From: an uncultured Bacteroidota bacterium
Lineage (GTDB): Bacteria > Bacteroidota > Bacteroidia > Chitinophagales > Chitinophagaceae
Length of the DNA stretch: 64,000 nt
NCBI GenBank assembly: GCA_903906365.1
Contig: CAIVKC010000046.1
Coordinates: 121,571 to 185,570, forward strand
Direction of reading: 5' to 3'
Part shown: positions 8,441-16,642 of the stretch, in pieces
How the letters are laid out: each line of letters opens with the position of its first letter
Position numbering within the stretch: position 1 is the stretch's first letter
Position numbers and translations under genes: made by a program
The notes under the pieces: generated by a model
Told to the model about the DNA's origin: nothing
Databases searched by the model: none
Seen by the model: the letters and a program-made list of their open reading frames with translations, nothing else

Positions 8441-9967
8441 ATGAGCACCCAACATTTGTCAGAGCAGGAAATTATACGTCGGCAGAAACTGAAGGATTTG
8501 ATTGGTGCAGGCATCGACCCCTATCCGGCACCGCTTTACCCCGTTTCCCATTATTCGGCTGATATCAGGGAATCATACACGGAGGAAACCAAAGAACAGT
8601 TCGCAGAAGTCACCGTTGCGGGCCGTATCATGAGCATCAACGACAAGGGGAAGGTATTCTTCATCAAGATACAGGACGCCAAAGGCATCCTGCAGTTATA
8701 TGTAAAAAGGGATGACCTCTGCCCGGGAGAGGATAAATCGTTTTTTGAGCAGGTCGTCAAGCACGGCCTGGACCTGGGGGACATCATCGGGGCCTATGGA
8801 TTTGTCTTCATCACCCGCACCGGGGAGACCTCCCTGCATGTGCAGAAGCTGACGCTGCTGACCAAATCCCTCAAACCGCTGCCCGTGGTAAAACGCGACG
8901 AGGCCGGGCATGTTTTTGACGAAGTCACGGACCCTGAATTCAAATACCGCCAGCGGTACGCGGATCTTATCGTCAATCCGCGCGTCAGGGAAACCTTCCT
9001 GCTGCGCACCAAAATGATCAATACCATACGGGATTTCCTCAACCAGAAAGGGGCCCTCGAAGTGGATACGCCGGTGCTGCAAAGCATCCCCGGCGGGGCG
9101 GCCGCCAGACCCTTTGTCACCCACCACAATGCCCTGGACGTCCCTTTTTACCTGAGGATCGCCAACGAGCTGTATCTCAAAAGGCTCATCGTCGGCGGCT
9201 TCGACTGGGTCTACGAATTCAGCCGCAATTTCAGAAACGAAGGCATGGACCGAACCCATAACCCGGAGTTCACCATCCTGGAATGGTACACCGCCTACAA
9301 GGATTATTACTGGATGATGGAAATCACCGAGCAACTCCTTGAGCGCCTCGCCATGGCCCTGCACGGCACCACCAACGTGCAGGTCGGTGAAAGGATCATC
9401 AGTTTCAAAGCACCCTTCAGACGCATCTCTATTTTTGAGGCCATACAGGAAAATACGGGCATCGATATTTCCTCCATGGAAGAGGAAGAACTGCGCGGGG
9501 TCTGCAGCCAATTGAAGATCCCCGTGGCGGGTAATATCGGAAAGGGCAAGCTTATAGACGAAATATTCGGTGCCACCAGCGAACCGCGCTATATACAGCC
9601 CACTTTTATCATGGACTACCCCGTGGAAATGAGCCCGCTGACAAAAAAACACCGCAGCAAACCCGGACTCGTCGAAAGATTTGAGCTCATGGTCAATGGC
9701 AAGGAAATCGCCAATGCCTACACAGAACTCAACGACCCCATTGACCAGCGCGAACGCTTTGAACAGCAGGCCGCACTCATGGAAAGGGGAGATGACGAGG
9801 CCATGTTCATCGATTACGATTTTCTGAGGGCCCTTGAATACGGCATGCCGCCCACTTCCGGTATTGGAATCGGAATTGACCGGCTTTGCATGCTGCTTAC
9901 CAACCAGCCTTCCATCCAGGATGTCCTGCTTTTCCCGCAGATGAGACCGGAAAAACTGCCTGAATAA
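8441..9967 (+). CDS. lysS: Lysyl-tRNA synthetase, class II
   Basis: Charges tRNA-Lys with lysine. The 508-residue product has the N-terminal OB-fold anticodon-binding domain (VAGRIMSINDKGKVFFIKIQ at about 55-74) and the class II catalytic core. Motif 2 is FRNEGMDRTHNPEF followed by ILEWYTAY. Motif 3 ends in GIGIGIDRLCMLLTN near the C-terminus, followed by DVLLFPQMRPE, as is standard for LysS. The reading frame is open upstream as far as 8369. ATG 8441 is chosen because it begins a normal LysS N-terminus (MSTQHLSEQEIIRRQKL) and lies just downstream of a -7 box inside the open stretch. A terminator follows the stop codon. Confidence 0.96.
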   Translation: MSTQHLSEQEIIRRQKLKDLIGAGIDPYPAPLYPVSHYSADIRESYTEETKEQFAEVTVAGRIMSINDKGKVFFIKIQDAKGILQLYVKRDDLCPGEDKSFFEQVVKHGLDLGDIIGAYGFVFITRTGETSLHVQKLTLLTKSLKPLPVVKRDEAGHVFDEVTDPEFKYRQRYADLIVNPRVRETFLLRTKMINTIRDFLNQKGALEVDTPVLQSIPGGAAARPFVTHHNALDVPFYLRIANELYLKRLIVGGFDWVYEFSRNFRNEGMDRTHNPEFTILEWYTAYKDYYWMMEITEQLLERLAMALHGTTNVQVGERIISFKAPFRRISIFEAIQENTGIDISSMEEEELRGVCSQLKIPVAGNIGKGKLIDEIFGATSEPRYIQPTFIMDYPVEMSPLTKKHRSKPGLVERFELMVNGKEIANAYTELNDPIDQRERFEQQAALMERGDDEAMFIDYDFLRALEYGMPPTSGIGIGIDRLCMLLTNQPSIQDVLLFPQMRPEKLPE

Positions 9968-9987
9968 GGCATCCCCCCCATTATTGC

Positions 9988-10011
9988 AGCAGGCTTATGG
10001 CCTGCTTTTTT
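9988..10011 (+). terminator. Rho-independent terminator of lysS
   Basis: A perfect 7-bp stem AGCAGGC/GCCTGCT with a 5-nt loop is followed directly by a T-run, 20 bp after the lysS stop. Confidence 0.85.
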
Positions 10012-10110
10012 GTTTGGGCCAACCTCGTGGGACAGCCGAGGGGCGCTGAAATTTTACGGGAAACCTCGCAATTTTTTTTTATATTGGATGTAACAAAAAA
10101 CAATTGCCAT

Positions 10111-10491
10111 ATGAATAATGCCTCCATCACCAAAATCGGGACCGTCATTTACGCCCTGGTCATTGGCTATTTTGGTGTCAATCATTTTCTTCAGGGCACT
10201 GGTTTACAAAACACCGTTCCAAGGTTCATACCCTACAGTATTTTCTGGGTATACCTGACAGGTGTCTTACTCATTGCTGCAGCGGTCTGCTTTTTAACCG
10301 GGAAACAAACCCGGCTGGCAGGCATTGCCATCGCTGTTTTTTTAATCCTTATCGTTTTGACCGTACACCTTCCTGCCGTCATGAATTCCAGTGGCGATGC
10401 CCCCAGAATCAGCATTGCCATGACCAATATGGTCAAAGATACCGGCCTGGCCGGTGCGGCCCTGGTCATTGCAGGCAGGGGGAACTCCTGA
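10111..10491 (+). CDS. DoxX-like small integral membrane protein
   Basis: A 126-residue protein with four hydrophobic helices (about 9-27, 43-62, 70-88 and 107-122 from this start). The first helix contains ALVIGYFGVNHFLQG, a pattern typical of the DoxX family of four-helix membrane proteins. The open frame extends upstream to 9997, but that part overlaps the lysS terminator and encodes no membrane pattern, so ATG 10111 is preferred. DoxX relatives are linked to quinone or thiosulfate redox chemistry in some species; no such partner is encoded nearby, so no reaction is assigned. It appears monocistronic, with terminators on both sides. Confidence 0.75.
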   Translation: MNNASITKIGTVIYALVIGYFGVNHFLQGTGLQNTVPRFIPYSIFWVYLTGVLLIAAAVCFLTGKQTRLAGIAIAVFLILIVLTVHLPAVMNSSGDAPRISIAMTNMVKDTGLAGAALVIAGRGNS

Positions 10492-10510
10492 TAGGATCTC
10501 CCATGATGTC

Positions 10511-10550
10511 AAAAGCCCCGGGGGACCATGGTCCCGCAGGGCTTTTTGTA
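10511..10550. terminator. Bidirectional terminator between DoxX and SDR genes
   Basis: AAAAGCCC (10511-10518) pairs with GGGCTTTT (10539-10546) around an inner GGGACC/GGTCCC stem. T-runs occur on both strands, so it can end both convergent transcripts. Confidence 0.8.
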
Positions 10551-10576
10551 TTTTATCGCAGAGAGCCGCTTGCTTA

Positions 10577-11398
10577 TTAAAGAAACAGGTCGGTCATCAA
10601 TTTTTGTGCGGGGTTTACCGCATATCCGGTGAAATCGGTTACGCCTTCCTGACCCAGCACCTCCTCGTCTATATAGAAATTGCCCGTATTTTCAAAGGAA
10701 GGCTTGCGCAGTATATGGAAGGCCGCATCTGCCACGATCTCCGGGGTCCTGCTGCGCTGCATCAGGAAGTCCCCCCCGAGCAGGTTCTTTACGGCTGCCG
10801 TGGCAATGGTGGTCCTTGGCCACAGGGCGTTGACCGCAATGCGGTATTGCCTGAGTTCTTCCGATAGTCCAAGGACGATCATGCTCATGCCATATTTGCT
10901 CATCGTATAGGCCAGGTGCGGACCAAACCAGCGGGGGTCTAAATTGATGGGCGGGGAAAGGTTCAGGATATGCGGATTGGCGGCCTTTTTCAGATGGGGG
11001 ATGCAGGCCTGGCTCATCAGAAAAGTGCCCCTTATGTTGATGGAATGCATCAGGTCAAAACGCTTGGCCTCCAGTTGTTCGGTGGGCGACAGGTTGATGG
11101 CGCTGGCATTGTTGACCAGGATGTCGATGCCGCCCAGGGTGGCCACCGTAGTGTCCACAATATGGCGGATGCTGTCCTCAAAGCGGATATCCCCCGGCAG
11201 GGGGAGCACTTTCCCCGGCCCGCAGCGCGCAATCTCTTCTGCTGCCGTATAGATCGTACCGTCCAGTTTGGGATTGGGTTCGGTGGTTTTACCCACAATG
11301 GCGATGTGGGCGCCTTCTTTTGCCAGGCGCAGGGCAATCTCCTTGCCGATGCCACGGCTGCCGCCCGTGATCAGGATATTCTTGTTCTCAAAGATCAT
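10577..11398 (-). CDS. Short-chain dehydrogenase/reductase (HSDL2-like)
   Basis: An NAD(P)-dependent oxidoreductase with a Rossmann fold, 273 residues. The cofactor motif TGGSRGIG is at 11-18 and the NNAS motif at 96-99. The catalytic Tyr and Lys fall in YTMSK (Y164, K168), with a Ser in LNLSPP (S148). The long insertion after the third strand (about 38-62, TTEPNPKLDGTIYTAAEEI) and the motif GPHLAYTMSKYGMS are features I associate with the hydroxysteroid dehydrogenase-like protein 2 group. Members are thought to act on lipid or acyl substrates, but the substrate is unknown. The gene is monocistronic and the start is the first ATG. Confidence 0.85.
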   Translation of the reverse strand: MIFENKNILITGGSRGIGKEIALRLAKEGAHIAIVGKTTEPNPKLDGTIYTAAEEIARCGPGKVLPLPGDIRFEDSIRHIVDTTVATLGGIDILVNNASAINLSPTEQLEAKRFDLMHSINIRGTFLMSQACIPHLKKAANPHILNLSPPINLDPRWFGPHLAYTMSKYGMSMIVLGLSEELRQYRIAVNALWPRTTIATAAVKNLLGGDFLMQRSRTPEIVADAAFHILRKPSFENTGNFYIDEEVLGQEGVTDFTGYAVNPAQKLMTDLFL

Positions 11399-11548
11399 TG
11401 GAAAGCTATTTGAATTAAAAATAACGCAAATTCACAGGCAAATCCGCCTTTTTACCAAAAACTTGCTGGTAAAGTACCCAAGCCGGTCCTCGTAGTTTTA
11501 CGCAACATATGGTAAATTATGATGTATTAAAATTAGGCAAATATGCTC

Positions 11549-11579
11549 TTGCCTGAGGGGGGAGGGTGTTGTATGTTTG
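11549..11579 (+). promoter_or_regulatory. Orphan Bacteroidota-type promoter
   Basis: TTG at 11549-11551, a 20-bp spacer, then TATGTTTG at 11572-11579, an exact TAnnTTTG. No annotated plus-strand gene lies downstream before the terminator at 11812. A second exact -7 match, TAAATTTG at 11753-11760, lacks a visible -33 element. Confidence 0.45.
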
Positions 11580-11775
11580 TATTGTTAAGTTTGATTGATA
11601 GAGCAGTTGATCATCCAATGTCCGAAAAACCAGATCCACCAAATCCTTTTAGAAAAACCAACATCCAAACATCCAAAAACCAGCAAACTGCTATCAAACA
11701 ACACTGACAACATTTAAAATCCAGTAAATCCAAATCCTAAGAAACAGACTTTTAAATTTGTACCTATTGATGGCC

Positions 11776-11826
11776 ATGAAAGTGTTGGTTAAGAATCGTA
11801 CAAAAAAATTGAAAGGTCCTGAGTAA
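11776..11826 (+). CDS. Possible 16-residue basic peptide
   Basis: An ATG frame of 16 codons encodes MKVLVKNRTKKLKGPE, rich in lysine. It starts 15 bp after the exact -7 box TAAATTTG, and its stop codon lies in the loop of the following terminator hairpin. Being so close to a terminator resembles the end of a very short mRNA or a leader peptide. No downstream plus-strand gene exists for it to regulate. A frame this short is easily found by chance, so confidence is low. Confidence 0.2.
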   Translation: MKVLVKNRTKKLKGPE

Positions 11827-11847
11827 AATCAGGACCTTTTCTTTTTT
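11812..11847. terminator. Bidirectional intrinsic terminator
   Basis: A perfect 11-bp stem (AAAGGTCCTGA, 11812-11822, with its complement at 11829-11839) closes a 6-nt loop. The plus strand continues TTTCTTTTTTT and the minus strand has a 7-T run. It ends the efflux operon on the minus strand and any plus-strand transcript from 11549. Confidence 0.85.
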
Positions 11848-11877
11848 TAGGCCACCCCGTTTCTTCCGGCCTTCGGA

Positions 11878-13173
11878 TCACCAGTACTTATAACCCATCA
11901 GCTCGGCCAGCTGGACCTTGGCCAGGCAGAGCTGGTATTGGTACTGAAGCCTGGTGAGCAGGGCCCGCTGCACATTGGTACTGGCGTTGGTAATTTCCAG
12001 GTTGGTTCCCACCCCGTTTTTATACCGGCTGGCTGCCAGCACTTCGGCCGCCCTGGCCTCCTCAATCTGTCCTTCGGTATTGCTGATCCGCTCCATATTG
12101 GTCTTCACGTCGGTGAGGGCCTGTTCAATATTTTTTTGGTATTCGCTGCTTAAGGATGCCACGGCCAGTTCATTTTGGCGGACCACACTTTCTGCCACCT
12201 GAATCTGGCGGCGGGTCTTGCCGCCGCTGTAAATAGGCACCACCAGGGAGACGCCGGCCGCGTAGTTAAACTTTATGTCGTTGACCGATGGAACATAGCC
12301 ATTCTTGAATCCGGTGGCAGCCTGCAGGTTGACACTGGGCCTGTCCGCTATTTTTGACAGGACCACATCGCTTTGGGACTGCCTGATCCTGTCCTTGGCC
12401 AGGGTGAAGTCTATATTGTTGGCCTGCGCCAGGGCCAGGGCGTCCCCGGAGCCGGTCAGCGGGATGTCAAAATCGAAGGCACTCCCCGTGGTCTGGCCCT
12501 GGCCGGTGGAATACACCATCAGGTTGATTTGCTTTGCCAGTGAGTTCTGAAGGTCTGCCTTCCGGTTTTGTTCCGCATCTATCTGGGCGTTGATATTGAG
12601 CAGGTCAATTTTAAGGGCGTCCCCGTTTTTGAGTTTACTCTCCACCACACGCCTGTTGTCCTCCAGGTAATTGATCACACTGTCCTGGATGGAAATGGCT
12701 TTTTGGAAATAGATGATATTATAGTAGATGCTGGCCACCTGGTAGGCGAGCTGGTTCTGCACGTATTCCACGTTGTGTTCCGCAAACTGCAGTTCTGTCT
12801 TCGATTTTTCCACATTGGCCTTCAGCCTGCCGAAATCAAAGAGCAGGTAACTTGCGTTTACCGAAGCGCTGACATTGTTTACGGGTGCAAACTGAAAATT
12901 TTCCAGGGCACCGCCCGGTCCGATGGGGAAGGGAATCTCTATTTTGGGCCTCACGTAGCTGTAAGAACCGTCCGCAGCGACGCTGGGCAGGTTGGTTTTT
13001 GTCAGTTCCACCCTTTGCTGGGCGGTGCTGACGGCGCCCTGCACTTCCTTTATTTTTGGAAAATAGGTAAAGGACTGGTTGATCAGGTTCTTTAGTTCGC
13101 CGTTGACCTGAACCTGTGCCTGGGCAGAGAGCGCCAGGAAAAACATAATACCGGACCCTATTGATTTTTTCAT
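11878..13173 (-). CDS. TolC-family outer-membrane efflux channel
   Basis: The outer-membrane duct of a tripartite efflux pump, 431 residues. The start at 13173 gives a clear signal peptide (MKKSIGSGIMFFLALSAQAQ); the frame runs open further upstream into the emrB-type gene but without plausible coding content. Two long alpha-helical hairpin regions and short strands alternate in the usual duplicated TolC pattern. Helices near 80-130 and 285-340 are followed by the conserved stretch YKNGVGTNLEITNA. The gene begins 19 bp after the transporter stop and is the last gene of the efflux operon, with a terminator beyond it. It is probably the dedicated channel for the adjacent EmrAB-type proteins. 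Confidence 0.88.
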   Translation of the reverse strand: MKKSIGSGIMFFLALSAQAQVQVNGELKNLINQSFTYFPKIKEVQGAVSTAQQRVELTKTNLPSVAADGSYSYVRPKIEIPFPIGPGGALENFQFAPVNNVSASVNASYLLFDFGRLKANVEKSKTELQFAEHNVEYVQNQLAYQVASIYYNIIYFQKAISIQDSVINYLEDNRRVVESKLKNGDALKIDLLNINAQIDAEQNRKADLQNSLAKQINLMVYSTGQGQTTGSAFDFDIPLTGSGDALALAQANNIDFTLAKDRIRQSQSDVVLSKIADRPSVNLQAATGFKNGYVPSVNDIKFNYAAGVSLVVPIYSGGKTRRQIQVAESVVRQNELAVASLSSEYQKNIEQALTDVKTNMERISNTEGQIEEARAAEVLAASRYKNGVGTNLEITNASTNVQRALLTRLQYQYQLCLAKVQLAELMGYKYW

Positions 13174-13192
13174 CTTTGTAGAATTTTCTTGT

Positions 13193-14779
13193 TTAATGTG
13201 CTTCGGCAATGGCTGCTGCAGCCGCTGCTTTATTGACGGGTTGTTTTTTGGGTGCCCGCAGAAAGCCGACCAGGGGCAGCACCAGGATAAAGAAAAGGGC
13301 GACCAGCCTGAAAGTATCCAGGTAGGCCAGGTAATGAGCCTGCCGGTCCACCGAATTGCTGATAAGGGCATAGGCTTTGGTGGCGGCCGTTCCGACATCA
13401 AAGCCGCCGTGGCTGATGAAATTCTGCGCCACGCTGTTGCTTCTTTCGGTGAAGGCCGCCGCTCCCTGGGTGAGGTTGCCCACCAGGTCACTTCGATGCT
13501 GGGCATACTGGTGGGAGATGTAATTGTTGGCCATGGCGATGCCGAATGCCCCGCCCAGCTGGCGTGTCATATTGTTGAGGGAAATCCCCGCGGCATAATC
13601 CTTGGGCTGCAAACCCGCCACGGCCTGGTTGATCAGGGGAAGCTGTACCATGCTCATCCCGATGGCCCTGAGCGCAAAGGGGAAAAAGAAATCAGCGCGG
13701 CTCACGTCCATGCTCACCCGGGAAGAATACCAGGCGTAACCGGCAAAAAGCAGGAACCCGGCAATAACAAAGGGAATGGGTTTTACCCCCTTGCTCATCA
13801 GGTTACCGATGACGGGCATCAGGATCACCGTGATCATGGTGGGTGCCAGCAGGGTCAGGCCGGTTTCCAGGGGCGTATATCCGAGCACGCTCTGGGCCAG
13901 CACCGGAAAAACGAATACGGAGGTATACAGGCCCACGCCCACCACGAAGGTGAAAATGGTGGTAAAGGCCAGGTTGCGGTTATTGAGTACCCGCAGGTTG
14001 ACCGCCGGCTTATCGATACTCAGCTCATACCATATAAAGCTGACCAGGCCCACCACGGCCAGGCCGGTGCAGATACGGATCGCCTGGCTGCTGAACCAGT
14101 CATCGGCATCCCCCCTTTCCAGGACAAACTGCAGGCATCCGATGCCTACCATCAGCAGCAGGATGCCATTGTAATCAATTTTGATTTCCTTCCTTTTGGT
14201 ACCCTCCCCCTGCTTTTTGTCAATGAAGGTAAAAGCCAGTATGGTAGCCAGGATTCCGATGGGTATATTGATCATGAAAATCAGCGGCCAGCTGAAGGAT
14301 TCCATGATATAGCCGCCGAGTGTGGGTCCCAGCGTCGGGCCCAGCACAATTCCCATCCCGAAAAGGCCGGAGGCGATGGGACGGTCCTTGACTTCAAAGG
14401 CATCAAAGAGGATGGCCTGCGAAGTGGAAAGCAGCGCGCCCCCGCCAACGCCCTGGATAAAACGCCAGAGGATGATTTCCACCAGGCTGGTGGACTGCCC
14501 GCACATATAGGAGGCCACCGTGAAGATGATCATGGAAGCGATATAGTAATTTTTGCGGCCGAAATATTCAGCCAGAAAGCCGGTCAGGGGAATGATGATG
14601 ACATTGGCGATGGCGTATGCCGTAATGACCCAGCTGATGTCCTCAATACTGACCCCCAGGCTTCCGCTCATGTCATTGAGGGCCACATTGACAATGGAAG
14701 TGTCAATGAGCTCCATGATGGCCGCTGAAATAGTGGTAATAACGATGATGGTCCTTGCGAACCCTTTGGGTGTTGCCAT
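13193..14779 (-). CDS. EmrB/QacA-type multidrug MFS transporter (DHA2 family)
   Basis: A proton-driven drug exporter with 14 predicted membrane helices, 528 residues. The DHA2 signature LIDTSIVNVAL in helix 1 has its acidic residue at D26. The antiporter motif C is seen as GMGIVLGPTLGPTLGGYI at about 140-160. An alanine-rich cytoplasmic tail ends the protein. It lies between the EmrA-type adaptor gene (12 bp upstream) and the TolC-type gene (19 bp downstream), which indicates one transcript and one tripartite pump. Substrates cannot be predicted from sequence. A long open frame on the opposite strand is an artefact of codon bias. Confidence 0.92.
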   Translation of the reverse strand: MATPKGFARTIIVITTISAAIMELIDTSIVNVALNDMSGSLGVSIEDISWVITAYAIANVIIIPLTGFLAEYFGRKNYYIASMIIFTVASYMCGQSTSLVEIILWRFIQGVGGGALLSTSQAILFDAFEVKDRPIASGLFGMGIVLGPTLGPTLGGYIMESFSWPLIFMINIPIGILATILAFTFIDKKQGEGTKRKEIKIDYNGILLLMVGIGCLQFVLERGDADDWFSSQAIRICTGLAVVGLVSFIWYELSIDKPAVNLRVLNNRNLAFTTIFTFVVGVGLYTSVFVFPVLAQSVLGYTPLETGLTLLAPTMITVILMPVIGNLMSKGVKPIPFVIAGFLLFAGYAWYSSRVSMDVSRADFFFPFALRAIGMSMVQLPLINQAVAGLQPKDYAAGISLNNMTRQLGGAFGIAMANNYISHQYAQHRSDLVGNLTQGAAAFTERSNSVAQNFISHGGFDVGTAATKAYALISNSVDRQAHYLAYLDTFRLVALFFILVLPLVGFLRAPKKQPVNKAAAAAAIAEAH

Positions 14780-14791
14780 TTGGGGAATATT

Positions 14792-15847
14792 TTATTTTAT
14801 GGGAACCGTCACATCTGCACTCAGGCCCGCACGGAGGATATTCCTGTAGCGGTCCACGTCGCTGATCCTGATTTTTACCGGGACCCGCTGGGTGACTTTC
14901 ACAAAATTGCCGCTGGCATTATCGGGCGGCAACATGGAAAATTTTGCGCCCGTTGCCTCAGAAACGCTCTCAATGCTTCCTTTGAGCCTTGTGTTGGGAA
15001 AGGCGTCAAGGGTAAACTCCACCGGCATGCCCGGATAGAATTTTTCAATTTGCGTTTCCTTGAAATTGGCCACGATCCAGTAGGTGGTATCGTTTACAAT
15101 GGAAAAAAGCGGGCTGCCTGCCTGTACAAACTGGCCTTCACTCACATTGCGCTTGCCGATCTTGCCGGCCTGGGGAGCGTATATTTTTGAGTAGGATATT
15201 TTAAGCTGCTGCTGGGCGATGATGGCCTTTTTCATGGCCAGCGCGGCCTCTGCCTTCTGCACACCGGCGGTCAGAACCGGGATGCGGCTGCTGGCTGAAT
15301 TCAGGTCAATATGGCTGTTGTTGTACTGCACGCTGGCCTGTTCCATCGCATAGCGGCTGTCGTCGAGTTGCTTTTTGGTGATGGCCTGGTCGGCAAACAG
15401 GTTCTGGTTGCGCTGAAAATCAGATTCGGCCTGTTTTCTTTTGACCTCGTTGAGGTCTATGTTTCCCTTGTTTCCTTTCAGGGAAACCAGTGCGTTGTTG
15501 AGTGCGGCCCTGGCGTTGCTGAGGTCGGCCTCGGCTGCCTTGACGTCGGCATCCATCTGCTGGAGCTGGGCCTGCAGTTCGTCGTCGTCGAGCTGCACCA
15601 GGAGCTGGCCGGCCTTGACGGAATCGTAGTCATTGACTGCGATGGTTTTTACATAACCCGACACCCTGGGCAGCACGGGAGCAATCTGGGTTTCCACCTG
15701 GGCATTGTCCGTGCTTTCATGGGAGAGGGCATAGGTAATTTTTTTGTATCCGAAAATCCCGCCGGTCACCAGGACCAGGAGGATGACTATCAATCGGATG
15801 GGGGATTTCTTTTTTTCCGGAGTAGTTGCTGCTTTTGGATTTTCCAT
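14792..15847 (-). CDS. HlyD/EmrA-family periplasmic adaptor protein
   Basis: The membrane-fusion component linking the inner-membrane transporter to the outer-membrane duct, 351 residues. One N-terminal membrane helix (about 17-38) follows a lysine-rich cytoplasmic start. A biotinyl-lipoyl-like half motif (VSGYVKTIAVNDYDSVKAGQ) is at about 50-70. Long coiled-coil helices rich in A, Q, E and K run from about 80 to 195. The second lipoyl half (KIYAPQAGKIGKRNVSEGQ) and beta-barrel domain follow. The architecture is that of EmrA. It is the second gene of the operon, between the TetR-type regulator and the EmrB-type transporter. Confidence 0.92.
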   Translation of the reverse strand: MENPKAATTPEKKKSPIRLIVILLVLVTGGIFGYKKITYALSHESTDNAQVETQIAPVLPRVSGYVKTIAVNDYDSVKAGQLLVQLDDDELQAQLQQMDADVKAAEADLSNARAALNNALVSLKGNKGNIDLNEVKRKQAESDFQRNQNLFADQAITKKQLDDSRYAMEQASVQYNNSHIDLNSASSRIPVLTAGVQKAEAALAMKKAIIAQQQLKISYSKIYAPQAGKIGKRNVSEGQFVQAGSPLFSIVNDTTYWIVANFKETQIEKFYPGMPVEFTLDAFPNTRLKGSIESVSEATGAKFSMLPPDNASGNFVKVTQRVPVKIRISDVDRYRNILRAGLSADVTVPIK

Positions 15848-15876
15848 GTCTTCTGAATAATTGTTTTATTAAAAAT

Positions 15877-16494
15877 TTATTGTAATAGATGGGCATGCGT
15901 AAGCTGCTTGAGGTGGCTGGTGACCCGTTGCTTGAATTGTTCATCTTCGTATGGCACATAGTCATCGGGGGTACCCAGCATCCGGTTGCACATCTTTCCG
16001 GAGAGCAGCACCTGGTTGATGGTCCCCATGATGGAAACGATCGTCAGTTCCGTGTCCACCTTCCTGAAAACCCCTTTTTGCATGCCCTTTTCTATGATGC
16101 TGCCGATGATCATCTTGTTGGGGGTCAGGATATTGACGATCGAAGTCTGCAGGCTTTCCCGCTGGTTGAGCATCAGTTCCTGGTGAATGATCCGGTGAAA
16201 GGACCGGTTGGCGAATAATTTGTCGATGTAATTGTCTATGATGCGGTCCAGTTTCTCGATCTCCGTCAGAGTATCATCCCGTACGATGCTGTCCAGGATA
16301 TTCCGGGTATAGGCCGATTTTTCCCTGACCATGATCTCAAAGAGGTTTTCCTTGGATCCGAAATAATAATTGACCATAGCCAGGTTTACACCGGCCTTGG
16401 CAGCAATGTCCCGTATGGATGTCCCCTCAAAGCCCTTTTCGGCAAAAAGGGCCAGGGCGACGTCGATGATATGTTCTTTTTTATCGGTACTCAT
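15877..16494 (-). CDS. TetR/AcrR-family transcriptional repressor
   Basis: A 205-residue regulator whose first 55 residues form the TetR DNA-binding domain: ALFAEKGFEGTSIRDIAAKAG, then VNLAMVNYYFGSKENLF. The rest is the helical ligand-binding and dimerisation part, ending in a basic tail. It is the first gene of a four-gene operon with the EmrA, EmrB and TolC types; the adaptor begins 29 bp later. The promoter region immediately upstream has two CAAAnnTTTG palindromes overlapping the promoter, the arrangement expected for autorepression relieved by a drug-like inducer. The inducer is unknown. Confidence 0.92.
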   Translation of the reverse strand: MSTDKKEHIIDVALALFAEKGFEGTSIRDIAAKAGVNLAMVNYYFGSKENLFEIMVREKSAYTRNILDSIVRDDTLTEIEKLDRIIDNYIDKLFANRSFHRIIHQELMLNQRESLQTSIVNILTPNKMIIGSIIEKGMQKGVFRKVDTELTIVSIMGTINQVLLSGKMCNRMLGTPDDYVPYEDEQFKQRVTSHLKQLTHAHLLQ

Positions 16495-16512
16495 GGCAAT
16501 TCATTAGAAACG

Positions 16513-16550
16513 CAAAGTTTAAACAAATGTTTGAATTAAACAAACGTTTG
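16513..16550 (-). promoter_or_regulatory. Efflux-operon promoter with twin palindromic operators
   Basis: Two inverted repeats lie 17 bp apart centre to centre: CAAATGTTTG (16524-16533, one central mismatch) and CAAACGTTTG (16541-16550, perfect). On the minus strand the TTTG of the outer palindrome sits 20 bp before AAACTTTG (16513-16520), one mismatch from the -7 consensus. The palindromes thus cover the -33 element and spacer. Binding by the adjacent TetR-type protein is inferred. Confidence 0.6.
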
Positions 16551-16583
16551 ATTTATTAATTTTTTGTTACCAACCGGGCATGC

Positions 16584-16614
16584 CAAAAAAAGGACCCTGC
16601 CATGGCAGGGTCCT
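16584..16614 (-). terminator. Terminator of the aldo/keto reductase gene
   Basis: A 24-bp perfect palindrome (16591-16614, centred on CCATGG) is followed on the minus strand by seven T residues. It ends transcription from the aldo/keto reductase gene 28 bp after its stop and insulates the TetR promoter. Confidence 0.85.
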
Positions 16615-16642
16615 GTAAATTCATATATTATTGATTTTCAAT

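Larger units (their letters stand above)
11586..11847 (+). ncRNA. Candidate small RNA (about 260 nt)
   Basis: Predicted only from the arrangement of a promoter (11549-11579), about 260 nt without a sizeable ORF, and a strong intrinsic terminator (11812-11847). The first 160 nt are low in G and rich in A and C, with repeated CATCCAAA/CCAAATCC-like words, so little base-pairing is expected there. I do not recognise 6S RNA, tmRNA, SRP RNA or RNase P features. It could instead be the mRNA for the 16-residue peptide at its 3' end, or simply part of an untranscribed spacer. Confidence 0.3.
11399..11877. other. AT-rich intergenic region, 479 bp
   Basis: Lies upstream of the SDR gene (minus) and downstream of the tolC-type gene (minus), and is visibly more AT-rich than its surroundings. 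Its second half has a plus-strand promoter, a candidate transcript, a 16-codon ORF and a bidirectional terminator, listed separately. Its first 120 bp contain only a 7-bp stem (TTTACCA/TGGTAAA near 11451-11474). Confidence 0.6.

Noticed and set aside
13196..14728. 510-codon open frame antisense to the EmrB-type gene
   Set aside because: A codon-bias shadow; its product is rich in Gly, His and Gln without any motif, while the minus strand encodes a complete MFS transporter.
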